Assembly (NCBI RefSeq): GCF_003576645.1
Contig: NC_044918.1
Span: 27,234,167-27,298,166 of the forward strand
Direction: 5' to 3'
DNA: 64,000 nt
Source: Ipomoea triloba
Lineage: Eukaryota; Streptophyta; Magnoliopsida; Solanales; Convolvulaceae
Below, piece after piece: positions 45,755-58,255 of the stretch (positions within the stretch are counted from its first letter, which is position 1; every line of letters begins with the position of its first letter). The position numbers and the translations under genes are program-made. The notes beneath the pieces were generated by a model. The model was not told where the DNA came from, did no database searches, and saw nothing but the letters and a program-made list of their open reading frames with translations.

Positions 45755-47040
45755 TGATATTGCAACAGAAATTATAAGCTTCAAATTTATTTTACTTTGC
45801 ACGTCTTGTGTGTAGTTTAGAAAATAGTTTGGGCTTGGTGAATGATATGCATTACGAAATAAAAGAAATAAATAGAGAGAGGGAGAGAGTTTTATAGTGG
45901 TTCGACTGTTAACGAAGCCTACCCCACTCTTCTTCACAACGCGTGAAGGTTTGCACTAATTTTCCCTTTTAGTACAAGAACTTCTCCTAGTATGTTTCCT
46001 TGATCACCAAGGCAGACAACACACTATCTTCAGGTTTTTCAACTTCACAAAGTTTACTTCGCCTCTTTCTACTTTCTCCAAGTAGAGTGGGTTGATGGAA
46101 GATTGAGTTCTTTCTTTTCTCCAATTTGAAATCTTGGCTAAAGTAAGCTTGAATAAACAATGAGGCAACTCAAGATTTCTTTTGATACTAGATCTGACTT
46201 TTTAGAATTTTCTCTCTTTTTACGCATTGATCACTTGTATATTTTTCTAGCTTGAATGCTTGATATTTTTCGAGAATGACCAACACTTTTTTGAGTAGAA
46301 AGGGGGGTATTTATAGCTTTGAAGATTTGTCCCGTTGGAGGGAAGACAAATTAAAAATTCAAATCACCTTTTGACCAGTGTGTAATATCCGATGGGTATT
46401 GAGTCCATGTGGGTGTCAGTACTTTATAGTCGTTTAATCCTAAATATGTGCAGAAAATTTGTCCTTTAGTCTTGCACATAAGGACATGGCATTTAATGAA
46501 ATTTTTTACCATTGGAATCTGTTCCTAGGACTTGATTTGTCCAAGCTTGATCACCCCACATTTTTAAAGTTTTAGACTATTTGTCGCTTAGGGAATATTT
46601 TCTGGCTTGTCCCCACAAGTCATTCAACGATTCGTGCCTTAATGCTCAATAATGAATGATTGACTTTATCATTTGCCCAATAACTTCTCGAATGATCTTT
46701 CTTTATCATTCGACCTTGATAGTCATCAAGAGGTGGGCCCTTCCATAATTCGCCCTCTTGATACCTCTTGGTCTTGTTCCATGATCTCCATCTCTTCAGT
46801 CTTCAAGTCTTGGGCCTTCATGTCTTTTGGGTTCCATGACTCGCCCTAATGAATTTTGACGATTTCGGCTAAAGAACATCGAGATGAAGAACACGAATCC
46901 ACTAACACTACAATGATTCGTCCATCTACTCGTCCTATACTTATGACTTGACTTGACCGAGAAAATTAGGGGGTCTAGTACTCATATCTTTGGTATCATA
47001 AAAATCTCAATACAAGGGTTTCTAACAGTTTCATTCCCCA
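45755..47040 (-). mobile_element. SIRE/Maximus-like copia 3' LTR (interrupted on the left)
   Basis: On the minus strand the LTR begins TGTTAGAAACCC at 47027, just after the polypurine-like AAAAATGGGGAATG and the TTGACATCATCAAAAATGG text typical of SIRE-type copia 3' ends. It runs left to the solo LTR and probably continues before 44419. Not coding. Confidence 0.65.
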
Positions 47041-47268
47041 TTTTTGATGATGTCAACACTTATACTCTGACTATAAGGCTACTTTTATCCAAAAGTAGAT
47101 TTTTATTATGATAGCTGAATAGTTGAGTTTAACAATGTATGATTCTAAGAGTAAAATTATTGGAAGTAAAACTCAACGCAACCCCAAAACCACAATTTTA
47201 CTAGAATATGAAATTCATTACAACGAAGAATAAAAAGAGGAGAAACAAATACAATGATTATTTCTTTT

Positions 47269-47371
47269 GAAGAGCTTGTTTCTCTCTTTCAACTAAATCA
47301 TTTAGGTCAATGTGATCATTGATGATGCTTCTAACTGCATGAACATTCTTATCCTTGACCATCTCGGGATG
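47269..47371 (-). pseudogene. C-terminal ORF fragment upstream of the SIRE-like LTR
   Basis: A minus-strand open stretch ends VRSIINDHIDLNDLVE plus REKQALQKK then stop. The acidic/basic heptad-like pattern suggests a coiled coil. It may be the tail of the extra 3' ORF of a SIRE-type element, cut by the next LTR at 47412. Confidence 0.35.
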
Positions 47372-47411
47372 CCTCGAGAATGTTGTGTCGGGCTATTATG
47401 CCTCGATTCCA

Positions 47412-48812
47412 TGATAAGCTCCCGAGATACCCATTATTTGAGTATAAACTAGGGTGCTTTATAGCGTTTTCAGTATCCTTAAATGATAATTTTATGATGA
47501 TTTGTGCTTTAAATTCGTTAACCACACACAAAGCTACCTTTGGCATGAATTGAGACAGTATAGAGGTTCCGGGAGCTATTAGGAACAAAGAACAAGCTTA
47601 AGAAGCAAACCGAGCAAGTCTGGAGCTCCGAAGGACCCGGAATGAAGCCAACCACGAACACAACCACGCATGTGAGAGGCGTGGTTGGGACACTGCGCGA
47701 GAATTATTCTAAGGGGAAATTTCGGAGACTATTTAAGGCCCCTTGATAGAATTTCAGAGGAGTCTTCCTCTTTTCCATTTTTGGAGAGTTCCTCCTTCTT
47801 GCAATTTTTCGTTTCTTAGTTTTTAGGATTGTTTAGCTTAGCAATTTCACCTTGTAAGAAAGACAACAAGCTTGGATTGAAGAAACATTTCATTACTAGG
47901 TGATCTCTACTACATCTTAATCTATTTTATTTTCATTATCTTGTTCTTAGATTGAATTAGCTATTGTCTTTGAATTCTTGATTATGAGTGGCTAGTTTAA
48001 TCTAGGGTTTGGATTGTGTGAAGATATGTTGCTAGTGTGATGATCTTATGTCTTATTTTGGATTCAATTGCTTGGATTGTTGGAATTTCTATTCTTGTCT
48101 GTTGATTGTTGTTTTGATGATATCTTGTTTGGATTTGGCCAATCTAGATGAGAGATTGAGCTCTTGACTCTTTCATGTCTTTGATTAGAGTTGGGATTGA
48201 AAGCTTTGTAACAATCATAGATCATATGGGCTTCTTAAGAATAGTAGGAAAGTGTGTAGCTAAAGTGTTTGATAAAATGTCTCTTAGGACTTTGGTTGCT
48301 TAAAGGCACTCCTAAGTCCAAGAAGCCCTAGTACACAGAGGAGAAAGAGGACTAAAAAGACACACTCCTGAATAGCCTACATCTTTGCTCCGTTTATCCA
48401 TTGCCTTAGACACACTAGGATGCAACATAGATGAGCACTATCCAATCCCTTATCTTCTTACACACATTTACTTATACTTGTTTTACTTTCATCCTCACAC
48501 AACCTTATGAACCTCTTCTCTCTCGAATCATCGTTCACCACACTCAAATCCTTAGCATGACTCAATCAATTAAACGCACAAACACTTGACACACCTCCAC
48601 GTCCTTCCTTCGAGACCGACACTCGGGGAGTCACAAACTTTTCGTTTTATCACATTCACATTTCTTTTGACGATCCTCACCCCTACCCCAAACTACATTC
48701 CGTTATTCCACAAACAGATGAGTTCGGTGAGTTCATTCCTTCGACAAAACTTTGACTTGTCTCCTTCATGATTTGAATTACCGCATGGAATTTGATGTTG
48801 TCATCATCCTCC
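47412..48812 (+). mobile_element. Athila-type LTR, plus orientation
   Basis: Starts TGATAAGCTCCCGAGATACCC-like text and contains the family's TATTTAAGGCCCC promoter box (about 47730) and the conserved GACTCCCCGAGTGTCGG complement near 48610. It ends near GTTGTCA at 48812, then a copia fragment begins. It is the most diverged copy; the promoter palindromes are degenerate here. Confidence 0.75.
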
Positions 48813-48814
48813 TA

Positions 48815-49659
48815 GACGCAGTATACGGGCAAGAGTAGATAAATCATTTGGTCCTGATTTTCTAACTTACTTGTTAGAGTATGATTCTAGTACTCTAACT
48901 TTTTTAATGTAAAATGAACCGGATTTTCTATCTTGTTTGATAGAAAATGAGCCTCAAACGTATGTAGAATCTATGACTTCTACGGAAAAACCAATGTGGA
49001 AAGAGGCTATTAAGAGTGAAGTGGATTCTATTCTACAGAATCACACTTGGGAACTTTTTAATCTTCCTCCAGGTAGTAAACCATTAGGATTCAACAGCTT
49101 TCTTGAATGACGAGTTAGATGAAGAGATCTATATGGAACAACCTGAGGGTTTTGTGGTTCCAAGCCAAGAAAAGAAAGTTTGCAAATTGGTTTAATCACT
49201 ATATGGGTTAAAACAAGATCCTAAACAATAGAATGAGAAGTTTGACCATGCAATGTTAACTAATGGGTTTAAAATAAACGAGAGTGACAAGTGTGTATAT
49301 GATATACTAATGATCGGATGATCAAGTCTACCAAAAGCATGTTAAATGTGAGATTTGACATGAAGGGTATGTGCTTTGCTAATCTAATCCTCGGGATTAA
49401 AATTATTAGAAGACCAGATGGTCTCGTGTTGAGATAATCTCATTATGTTGATAAAATCCTTGCAAAATTTAACAAGAATGATGATCAATTGGCTATGACA
49501 CCATTTGATACAAATGTTCATCTAACCAAAAACCACGGAGAGTGTATTTCTCAAGTAGAATATGCTCGTGTTATTGGTAGTTTGATGTATCTAATGAGAT
49601 GTACTAGGCCGGATATTGCCTTTACAGTTAGTAAACTCAGTAGATATACGAGTAACCCC
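48815..49659 (+). pseudogene. Fragment of a copia pol related to the 32801-39938 element
   Basis: Plus-strand text matches linker, reverse transcriptase and downstream portions ([59 protein letters not shown]). It has stops and a large internal deletion joining KPLG to FLNDELDEE. It ends abruptly at a CACTA terminus. Confidence 0.9.
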
Positions 49660-50136
49660 CACTACTACAAAAAACATTTTTAACATTGGTTATTTTAACC
49701 TTTTAACGTCGGTTTTTTCCCGACGTTGTTCTGGGTGACGTAGTAAGTAAAGAATACGACGTCGGTTTTAAAACCGACGTTGTACGTATTTAAAAAAAAA
49801 AAGAGAAATAACATCGGTTGTTTATAACAACCAACGTCATATGTATTTTTTTTAAATAAGAGAAACGACGACGGTTGTTATAAACAACCGACGTAATATG
49901 TATTTTTAAAAAATAAAAAAAGAGAAACAACGTCGGTTGTTATAAACAACCGACGTTGTATGTATTTTATAATTTAAAAAAAATTAATGGTTCGTTAATC
50001 AACAGAAGTAATATATAATGTTCTATATATAAAAAAAATAAAATAAAAAACTAAAAATGCATTAAGAAGCATTAAACAGCCTTGAAAGAAAACTAAAAAT
50101 GCATGCGCTGTTCATAGGCACTACGACGGCGGCAAC

Positions 50137-50328
50137 TTGCCGCGGTCTTCGTCGTCGACGACTTTGGCATCAACGGATTCCGATACGACGTCGTTGGTAG
50201 GAAATCCCCCGCCCGGTCCAATTTCCGATTTAGATAAAAGTGATGAGCCGGAGATGATGAAGACGAGATTGAGATACTGGGCGCGGATGGTGGCCTGTTC
50301 GGTGCAACAAAATTCATCAATTTTGTGA
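50137..50328 (+). pseudogene. Possible captured gene fragment (unknown)
   Basis: An open stretch with compositional bias unlike its AT-rich surroundings: STTLASTDSDTTSLVG, then MMKTRLRYWARMVACS and a stop. It could be the 3' end of a host gene carried by the CACTA. No family assigned. A second open stretch at 50659-51054 is equally unassigned. Confidence 0.3.
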
Positions 50329-51020
50329 TCACAAACAATTTTGGACTGAGTAATTTTTTTTTTTAAACAAAAATTGTAAATGATAATGGTAATTCCCATA
50401 ATTTAGACTTGGATTCAATTGAAAAAGAGTAGCATTACTCTTTTCCCCAAAAAAAAAACAGCCTTGAAATCTGAAACAAATTAAAACAGCATTAGTAAGC
50501 ATTTAAAAAATTCATCAAAACAAAAAAATAAATGGCCGACAAAAGCTAATTCACTCAGCTGTCAAAGTAAAAATCAGTAAAATTAAATTACAAGAAGAAA
50601 GAAAATAATATTTGACAATGGCATAAACTCAAACTCAAAACTCAAAGGACTATCATACATGGTGACGGTTACGGGAGTAGTGGCTATGGTAACGGCGGTG
50701 GAAGAAAAAGGATGTTCGAGAAGTTGCGAACCTGCGGAAGACGAGCGAACGGCGTCTAAGAAATTAGATCTGCTCGAAGAAATCGAACTTGGTGAAATCT
50801 GCTCGCTGCTCCAGATCTGCTTCTCCACCAGATCTGCTCACTGCTCTCCACCTGATCTGCTCGAGGTCAATAGCGTCGAAACACCAGAAAGGTGGACGCA
50901 CCATGCTTCTCTGCAGGTTCCCGGACACGATGGGCAGAATCATTGCCTTCCCAGAGACAATATTTTAAAGTGGATTCCGAAGAGGAACGGAAATGTAAAC
51001 CAGATGGAAGAAGGAATCAC

Positions 51021-51072
51021 GGCTTCCAGCAAGCCATGTTATACAAACCTATAACACGGCTTGCTGGAAGCC
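51021..51072. repeat. Long hairpin inside the CACTA segment
   Basis: GGCTTCCAGCAAGCC at 51021-51035 pairs with GGCTTGCTGGAAGCC at 51058-51072; the stem continues through TGTTATA/TATAACA after one mismatch, leaving a six-base loop. Confidence 0.92.
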
Positions 51073-51104
51073 ATTTTATACAAATACATATTTTTTTAAG
51101 AGTG

Positions 51105-52170
51105 CCTTTTTTGGTCCTACTTTTATTGGCCATATTCCAATTTTAGTCCGCTTTTGTTATTTTTTCCACATTGCGTCCACAGTTATTAAACGTGTTCCAA
51201 TTTTGGTCCATCGTTAACTTTCCCGTCTAATGGCCATTTGAGGGAGGGCTACTTTCGTCTTTTTACTAGGGTCTCCTCTCTTTTCTGTGCTTACATGCTC
51301 TGCTTGTTCTTAGTTAGCCATTCTGCTAAGTAGGGAGATTTGGCGTTTTCTTTTTGCGGTGAAAATGGGGAAAACTGCGAGATGGTTGAGTGGTTTGCTG
51401 GGGATGAAGAAAGATAAGGAGAGTGTGGGGAAGTTTTCGAGTTTTTCCGATAAGAAAGAGAAGAAAAGATGGAGGCTTGGCGGGACGACAAGTAAAGATT
51501 CGGGAGGTTTAGGGGCGGCGGATTCACTTTTACTCAGATCATCGTTCGCTGCTGACTCAGAAAAGAAACAACAGAATAGCCACGCCATTGCGGTGGCTGC
51601 CGCCACCACCGCCGCGGCTGATGCTGCTGTGGCGGTGGCGCAGGCGGCCGTGGCAGTGGTCCGGCTCACCAGCCGGGGCAGGGGTGCTCTGTTCGTTACG
51701 CAGCGGGAGAACTGGGCTGTCGCGAAAATTCAATCTATTTTTAGGGGGTATTTGGTAAGTCATTTAACAACGTTATAAATGTTTCAAGATTTTTTGTTGT
51801 TGTTAAGGTTTTGATTACAGATCCAGGATGTTTGATATGAATTTGGGTAAAATTGCAGGCCAACGCTGAGAGCTCTGAGAGGACTAGTGAAGCTACAGGT
51901 TCATGTTAGGGGATATCTAGTTAGAAAAAGAGCAGTCGCCACTCTTCACAGCATGCAAGCTCTCATCAGAGCTCAGGCCGCCGTCCGATCACAGCATGCA
52001 ACCCTAGTAAAAAGACAAAAGTAGTCCTCCCTCAAACAGCTATTAGATGGGAAAGTTAACTATGGACCAAAATTGGAACACATTTAATAACTGTGGACGC
52101 AATGTGGCAAAAATAACAAAAGCGGACTAAAATTGGAATATGTCCAATAAAAGTAGGACCAAACCATACG
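51105..52170 (+). mobile_element. Pack-MULE carrying IQD exons
   Basis: About 165 bp terminal inverted repeats (left about 51107-51275, right about 52010-52170; TTGGTCCTACTTTTATTGG outermost) enclose host-gene exons. A possible imperfect target duplication (CATATTTTT/CGTATTTTT) flanks it. No transposase inside, as expected for Pack-MULEs. Confidence 0.8.
51365..52012 (+). pseudogene. IQD (IQ67-domain) gene fragment
   Basis: IQD proteins are plant calmodulin-binding scaffolds at microtubules and membranes. Exon 1 (51365-51754) starts MGKTARWLSGLLGMKKDKES, the conserved IQD N-terminus, has an Ala-rich stretch, and reaches the first IQ motif (AKIQSIFRGYL) at a GTAAGT donor. After a short intron, exon 2 (51859-about 52012) gives LRALRGLVKLQVHVRGYLVR and LHSMQALIRAQAAVRSQ. 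The expected ARR at the exon junction is damaged: the spliced frame is shifted. The gene stops at the element's right inverted repeat, so the C-terminal half was never captured. Confidence 0.88.
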
Positions 52171-52575
52171 TATTTTTCTTCTTCTCCCATCTTCTATCAA
52201 CTAATGATTGGACAAAATATGCTAAAATTATAGTCCTAGTGATTAGTTGTGATGTTTAATAAATTATAGGACGAATGATTAGATTGAAATTAATAATTTA
52301 TAATACTAATGATTCATTAATTCATTAAGTAGTCATTAACTAATTATTAACTATATTAAAGATTTGTGATTATATAATATAATATAATTTCATAAGTGAT
52401 TAATAGTAAAAAAAGTTAAAAAATTAGATGTATTATATTACCATGGAAGATAGAACATTAGTTTTTATTGGTTATTCAAATTTGGACATTGTGTCGAAGT
52501 ATGGGTACGAGCTTGACAGTAGTTACATCTCTTCCTAGTAGAAGTTCTAAAGTCCATTTATTTGGAAATCGACGT
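52171..52575. other. AT-rich spacer plus tail of the disrupted MULE
   Basis: No gene in 52180-52470. From 52575 back to about 52490 the minus strand encodes a CCHC-like knuckle (CNYCQARTHTSTQC), the C-terminal part of the MULE transposase cut off by the CACTA insertion. Confidence 0.6.
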
Positions 52576-53530
52576 CACTACAAGAATGAAGACATTTAGT
52601 GACAAATCTTTTGTGACACTTTGTAATTTAGTCACAAATAATACACTTTTTGTGACCAAAAAAATAATTCGACACTATTGTGTGGGATAATTGTGATAAC
52701 TATTTTTTTGTCAATGATAGTATGGTAATTGTGACAAGTAAGTATTTGTTACGAGTAAGTTGTCACTATTACTAGAATAATAGTGTCGTAACATACGTTG
52801 TCACTATTTGTCGTAACTAAATGTATGTGTATTTTGGCGGCATTATAATTATGGCGGGAACGAATGTAGTTGTGACAAAAAAATAATGTGGACACAAATT
52901 TTAATACTTTTTGTGACAAATAGTTGTTGGTCACTCATGTTTATAATATTTGTGACAATTTATTTTGTCAATAAAAATACAATTGGTTAGTACCATTATA
53001 AATGAGAAACAATTGTGAGAAAAAAATACTATTGTCACTAATATTGTCATTTTTTTGTGATGAAACTGTTACGAATATTTGTGACGCTCTATAATTCCGT
53101 AACAAAAATTACTAAATTGTGGCAATAATTGTGTGGATTTCAAGTTTTGTCACTAATTTATGATAATTGTGACGAGTAATTCGTTGTTACTAAGAATATC
53201 ATTTATGGATTGCTTGCTCTTCTATCAATGTGGTGTCTTCATCTCTAAATTTGATTCAAAATTAATCAAATGAATCGGATAACTACCCTAATTAACGACA
53301 ATAGCCAATTATTTGTATGTTAAGATCTATCCAATGTAGCATGATCTTTACAATATGATTGTATCAAATATATAAAATAAAATAAATTATATATAATAAA
53401 AATGTTATTGTAGACCAATTAATCGAATTAGCTAAAGTATAATTTAATTTGATTGATTAAGTAACAAAAATTTAATCTACAAAGTTTCATCTCCTACGTA
53501 CATCATCTTCAAGGTAATAGTAGTACTAAT

Positions 53531-53586
<56 letters not shown>

Positions 53587-54367
53587 ATAATTATATAATA
53601 TTATAATTATAATTGTACTATATTATAATATTATAATAATATTAATAATTAATAATATTATTATAATAACAATAACAATAATAATAATAAAATTAGAAAA
53701 AAAAAAAGAAGTGATGTGGGATCACTTTGATCCCACATCGTAAAAATGTAATAAATGGGCGTTGAGCTCCCTCATTAAAAGGGGAGCTCAACGCCCCTTA
53801 AATTTGGATGGGCAGGATAATATATAGGAGCCTCCGGCTTCATCTATCGAAAAAATGATTTTTTAAAAATTAAAATATTCGGTGTTTTGGGTATATGCTC
53901 AAAACAATAAGGTAAAATGATGTTAAATACAACATTTGTTATTATGTTTGTTGTCACAATAAATTAATTTTTGTATTTATTTTTAGGTCACTGATAATCA
54001 TTTTTGCGTCAAGAACAATTCTCACTTATTGTGACGAAAATGTTGTCACAATAAAATAATTAATTGTAATAATTTTAGTTGTCACTAAATCAATCTTTTG
54101 TAATAGCATATTAGGTCACAAATTGTACATTTATTGTGACCACAAATAGTATCACTCAAATAGTATTTTTAGTGTATGTAAACATTGTCACAAAAGTTTA
54201 AATAGTTCTGACAACTTTTCAAAAGTCGTCACTACTACAATAGTGAAGGAGGATATAGTGACGACAGGTGACGACTTCAAAAATCGGTCACTAATTTCAA
54301 TAGTGACCAAAATGAATAGTTTTAGTGACAACTTCTACTGTCACTAAATGTGAAATTTCTTGTAGTG
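52576..54367. mobile_element. Complete non-autonomous CACTA element (1.79 kb), target duplication CGT
   Basis: Ends are CACTACAAGAA and TTCTTGTAGTG, flanked by CGT at 52573-52575 and 54368-54370. Inside are many TTGTGACAA/TTGTCACAA-type subterminal words on both strands, an AAT/TTA microsatellite block (53528-53690), and two perfect hairpins: a 12 bp stem at 53714-53740 and a 15 bp stem at 53758-53797. No transposase ORF. Confidence 0.93.
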
Positions 54368-54370
54368 CGT

Positions 54371-56472
54371 GTTTGTCGTTGTCCTGGATTATTTGGACGT
54401 CTGCCCAAAAATGGTGGGATGCATGTGACTTGATTTGTGAACTGGATATCTGTGTCAAGTGGAAAGAAATCAGCTGCATAGCTCCTTTTGTAATTATCGA
54501 TAGAGTACTCTTTTGCCATGAACGAGTCATAGGATTCCCTTCGATATTTACATACTACTATGACATTGTGCACATGGTAATCCATCGGTCTTCCACTTTC
54601 CACATTTACACTACGGTTGCGCAACTGAACATCGACTTAAGTTTCTGAACCTTGGGAAATGTTTCCTAACTGAAGAGCAACGGCGTACAATCCAATTGCA
54701 TCATTAAATCATTGAATGCTTGCATTGTACGACTGTTGTTCTCTTTTTTGCAACTCATTGCAAATATTTGTTGGCCAGTGCAACCCAGCAGCTTCCATCC
54801 TTTGCCCCGATGTACGTCTGTCGGCAAACATTGTGCTTAACTTGTGGAAAGTAAGCCTTGCTATTGCCGTGACCGGTAGCATTCAACAACCCTTTAGAGA
54901 ATTACTAAATGATTCAGATGAATTTGTTGTCATTATGCCATACCAGTGACCACCATCGTGAGATAATGTCCACGCTTCGGGCTCGATTGCAGACAAATAA
55001 TTGTGGGCATCTGGCGAGTATTGTTGTATGCTTTGCATTAACGAATAGAATTTGTTTTTAGTAACGGTGCTACCTGCTTCCTATACTAAGCCCTTCAGTT
55101 TGCTATTCTTGAACCTGGTCATCACATTACTTCAAATGTGTCTTAGGCAAAAACGGCGCCTGACCCGACTGCTTTGTAATTCAGGTAACTTATTATATGC
55201 AACATCTATCCCGGCATGTCTATCCGAAATGATTCAAATTGATGGAAGATCGGAAAAGACATGTCTTGCTAGCCGTTTGAGAAACCATGTCCAACTGGCT
55301 CCGTTTTCCGAATCTACAATTGAATACGCCAGTGAATAAATTTCTTTATTAGCGTTCATGACATTGACGACCGCTAATAAGAGATGGCATTTGTATTTGC
55401 CGTACATGTGTGTACCATCAACGACAATAACAGGTATGCAAAACTGAAAACCTTCAATTGCGGGCTTGAAAGCCTTCAAAACTGAAATCATTTCTGCATG
55501 TGTGGGGCTCTTTGAACTTCGTAATAACCATTCGTCTGTCACCCCTCTCAGTTTTTTTGCAGACAATGTCTAAGGACATGGTTGTTGTGTATTATTAGAA
55601 TTGCGGCACACAACACGCCATGACTTCGATTTTTTGTAAGCAAAACGAAATCCTTTCTTTGCGCGATACTGTACTTCTGAAGTGCAGTTTTGAGTTGTTG
55701 GAAAGAAGTGAAAACCATCCCGATCCTAAGCTCATTTGTTGACGGGTCGTAAGAGAACACTTCTTCATCGTCCTGTTATGAATAACCGGTAGTAAATGAT
55801 ACCGGAGCATGATAGTAAGGAATTTCATAATCTGGAACTCTGTGGCGTCGACTTTGATCATTTTCCAAAGTGTCGTGTGTTTCTTCAAATGATTCGAAAT
55901 CCATGGAGAATTGACCATTACTATTTTCCCCATCCGAACTATTAGAGGCTTGTGACAGTATCGGTTCTTGTTCTGAATCTGTACTGTTATATTTTTTGTA
56001 TGGGTTGCGATGTTGATGGTATTGTTGTTGGCAATGATGTCGCAGCAACAGATGGTTCTCCGTAGTGAAATTGTTGTTGTTCAATGTTTGGACCAAAATT
56101 ACTGAAATCAACATACGGTTTGTATGTTGCATTCATTATTGGCCTAACATAAACGTGTAGATCATCCACGACGGAAGTTTGCTGAACAAAATATTGCCAC
56201 TCTTCTGGTGTATGAATATAGTAAGGAGTATGTGTCATACCCATTGGAGTTGCGAATACCAATCTTCCAATAATCTCTATGTTGGTGTCAAGAATGACAC
56301 CCATTGCATGTCGTATCAAAACAATGACAAAATCATATTCAATGTGCACATGAAGTGGAATCACCGTATGTGCAGGAATTGAGTATGATAGTTGTGGTGG
56401 CATAGATAACTGAGAAAGTTGACCACCAAAGAATACAAATAGTTGACATCTATTATCGTGTCGACCAACCAT
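54371..56472 (-). pseudogene. MuDR-type MULE transposase, decayed and split by CACTA
   Basis: From 56472 leftwards: N-terminal region (MVGRHDNRC..., VRPIMNATY), an acidic linker (55780-56000), the MuDR DNA-binding region (LRIGMVFTSFQQLKTAL, RKDFVLLTKNRS), the MULE catalytic core (AIEGFQFCIPVIVVDGTHMYG with the first catalytic Asp; IVDSENGASWTWFLK), CLRHICSNVMTRFKN, HDGGHWYGIMTTNSSESFN, and a SWIM-like segment (YDSFMAKEYSIDNYK, IPPFLGRRPNNPGQRQTR). At least one TAA and several frameshifts separate the blocks. The CACTA at 52576-54367 sits before the terminal zinc knuckle. MULE transposases cut and move DNA; this one is dead. Confidence 0.9.
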
Positions 56473-56579
56473 GTTTGATGTTGAAGTGAAGAAAATTGTA
56501 ATGGAGTTTGAAGTTGTATTTGGCTAATTTGTGAGATAGCAAATTTTGAGTGTATTGCCTTTTACATTTTGCGTATTTT

Positions 56580-56865
56580 ATAACCCGTTAGGAATCTCAC
56601 TACTAGCTACTACAGATGTGAAAATACGCAAAATGACTAATGCATCAATGTTTTTTTAATAGAACATGCGAAATGACTAATGCATACCTATTTAGATTCG
56701 TTTGTGAAATGGCTAATGCATCATAACCTATCAGGAATCTCACTATTAGCTTCTACAGATGTGAAAATACGTAAAATGACTAATGCATCAGTGTTTTTTT
56801 AATAGAACACGCGAAATGACTAATGCATACCTATTTAGATTCGTTTTTGAAGTGACTAATGCATC
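56580..56865. repeat. Two-unit tandem repeat upstream of the MULE transposase
   Basis: A roughly 165 bp unit (GGAATCTCACTA.TAGCT, GATGTGAAAATACG, AAATGACTAATGCAT words) occurs at about 56590 and 56740, with the AAATG.CTAATGCAT word repeated within units. This may be the subterminal region of the MULE. Confidence 0.85.
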
Positions 56866-56985
56866 ACTATATTTAATTTTATCCAAACACGCGAAATGAC
56901 TAATATATAAAAGCAAGGCTTTTCAGAATTTTCGCCAGAGATTCTATTTTGGTCAGGAATCTCTGAAAAGGAAAAATGACTGTTG

Positions 56986-58250
56986 TCACATTGCGGTATT
57001 TTGCATAGGGTTGAGGTGTCAAAAGATATTTGTGTTAAACGGAAAGTCTGTGACTCCCCGAGTGTCGGTCTCGAAGGAGGGACGTGGAGGTGTGTCAAGC
57101 GTTCGGGAGTTTACTTGATTGGATCATGCATAGGACTCGAGTGTGGTGAAGGGTGGATTTGTGAGTGAGAGTAGTTCATTTGGTTGGTTTGAGTGCAAGA
57201 GAGTAGTAAAGTAAAAGTGAATTTGTGAATATGTAAAAGGGGTAGGGATTGGATAGTGTTCATGAATATTGCATAGTGTTTGGATTAGGATTGCTAGGAT
57301 ATTGTCTATTCAAAAGTGTGTTGTCTTAGTCCTTTTCCACCTTGTGTACTAAGGCTTCTTTGACTTAGGAGTGCCTTCAAGCATCCAAAGTTCTAAGAGT
57401 CAAGAGCTCAATCTCTCATTGTGTCAAGCTTCAAATCCTAACTCTAATCAAAGACATGAAAGAGTAAAGAGCTCAATCTCTCATTTAGATTGGCCAAATC
57501 CAAACAAGATCTCATCAAAACAACAATCAATAGACAAGAATAGATAATCCATTAACACAAACTCATAGATCCAAGATATAGAGATAAGATCATCACACAA
57601 ACAATATTCAATCACTCAATCCAAATCCTTATACTAAACTAGCTACTCATAGTATGAAATGCAAACAAAAGCTAATTTAATCCAAGAATAAGATAGCTAA
57701 AATTATAGAAATGAAATAGAGATCACCTAGAAAGAAGAAGATCTTCAATCCAAGCTTGTTGTCTTGCCACAATTGAGATTGATCTAATCTAAAAAGCTAA
57801 GAAAAATGGAGAAAGTTCTCCAAAGGAAAAACTAAGAAAAGGAAAACTAAATTTCTGGGAACCTTTTTGAAAATTCATCAAAGGGGTTTAAATAGTCTCC
57901 GAAATGACAACCCTAGCTAAAATTCGCGCATCACCGTCTCCACGCCTCTCACACGCGTGTGAGCGTGCGTGGGAAGCTTTTGGAAAGTTTTCACGCCTGC
58001 TCACACGCGTGTGGCCTTCCGGTTTGGTCCTCCAGGGCTCCGCTCTTGCCTGGTTTGCTCTTTAAGCTCAACTTTTGTCCTATTTGCTCCCGGGGCTCCT
58101 GTTTTACTTCTTTTAAGCTAAAAGTAGCTTTTGTGCATCAGTTAGTGATTTTCAAGCATTTACGCACATAATTTACCAAGTAAGGATGCTATAGACGCGC
58201 TAAAACACCCTAAAATGTGCTTGAAATAAGGGTATCTCGGAGTCTTATCA
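56986..58250 (-). mobile_element. Athila-type solo LTR with target duplication TGTTG
   Basis: 1265 bp, ending GAGTCTTATCA at 58250, flanked by TGTTG at 56981-56985 and 58251-58255. The left terminal bases are slightly altered (TCACATTGCGG against TGACAGGATTGCGG). Palindromes at 57949-57962 and 58002-58013. Confidence 0.88.
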
Positions 58251-58255
58251 TGTTG

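Larger units (their letters stand above)
49660..51090 (+). mobile_element. CACTA transposon end with palindromic subterminal repeats
   Basis: Begins CACTACTACAAAAAACATTT. Four palindromic units follow, including a perfect 22 bp palindrome at 49759-49780 and a 15 bp stem (927-941 with 945-959 of the 49 kb block). The right terminus was not found, so the end given is only where the Pack-MULE starts. Confidence 0.75.

Noticed and set aside
51359..52012. Functional IQD gene
   Set aside because: It ends at the right inverted repeat, has a frame error at the exon junction and lacks the C-terminal half, so it is a captured fragment.
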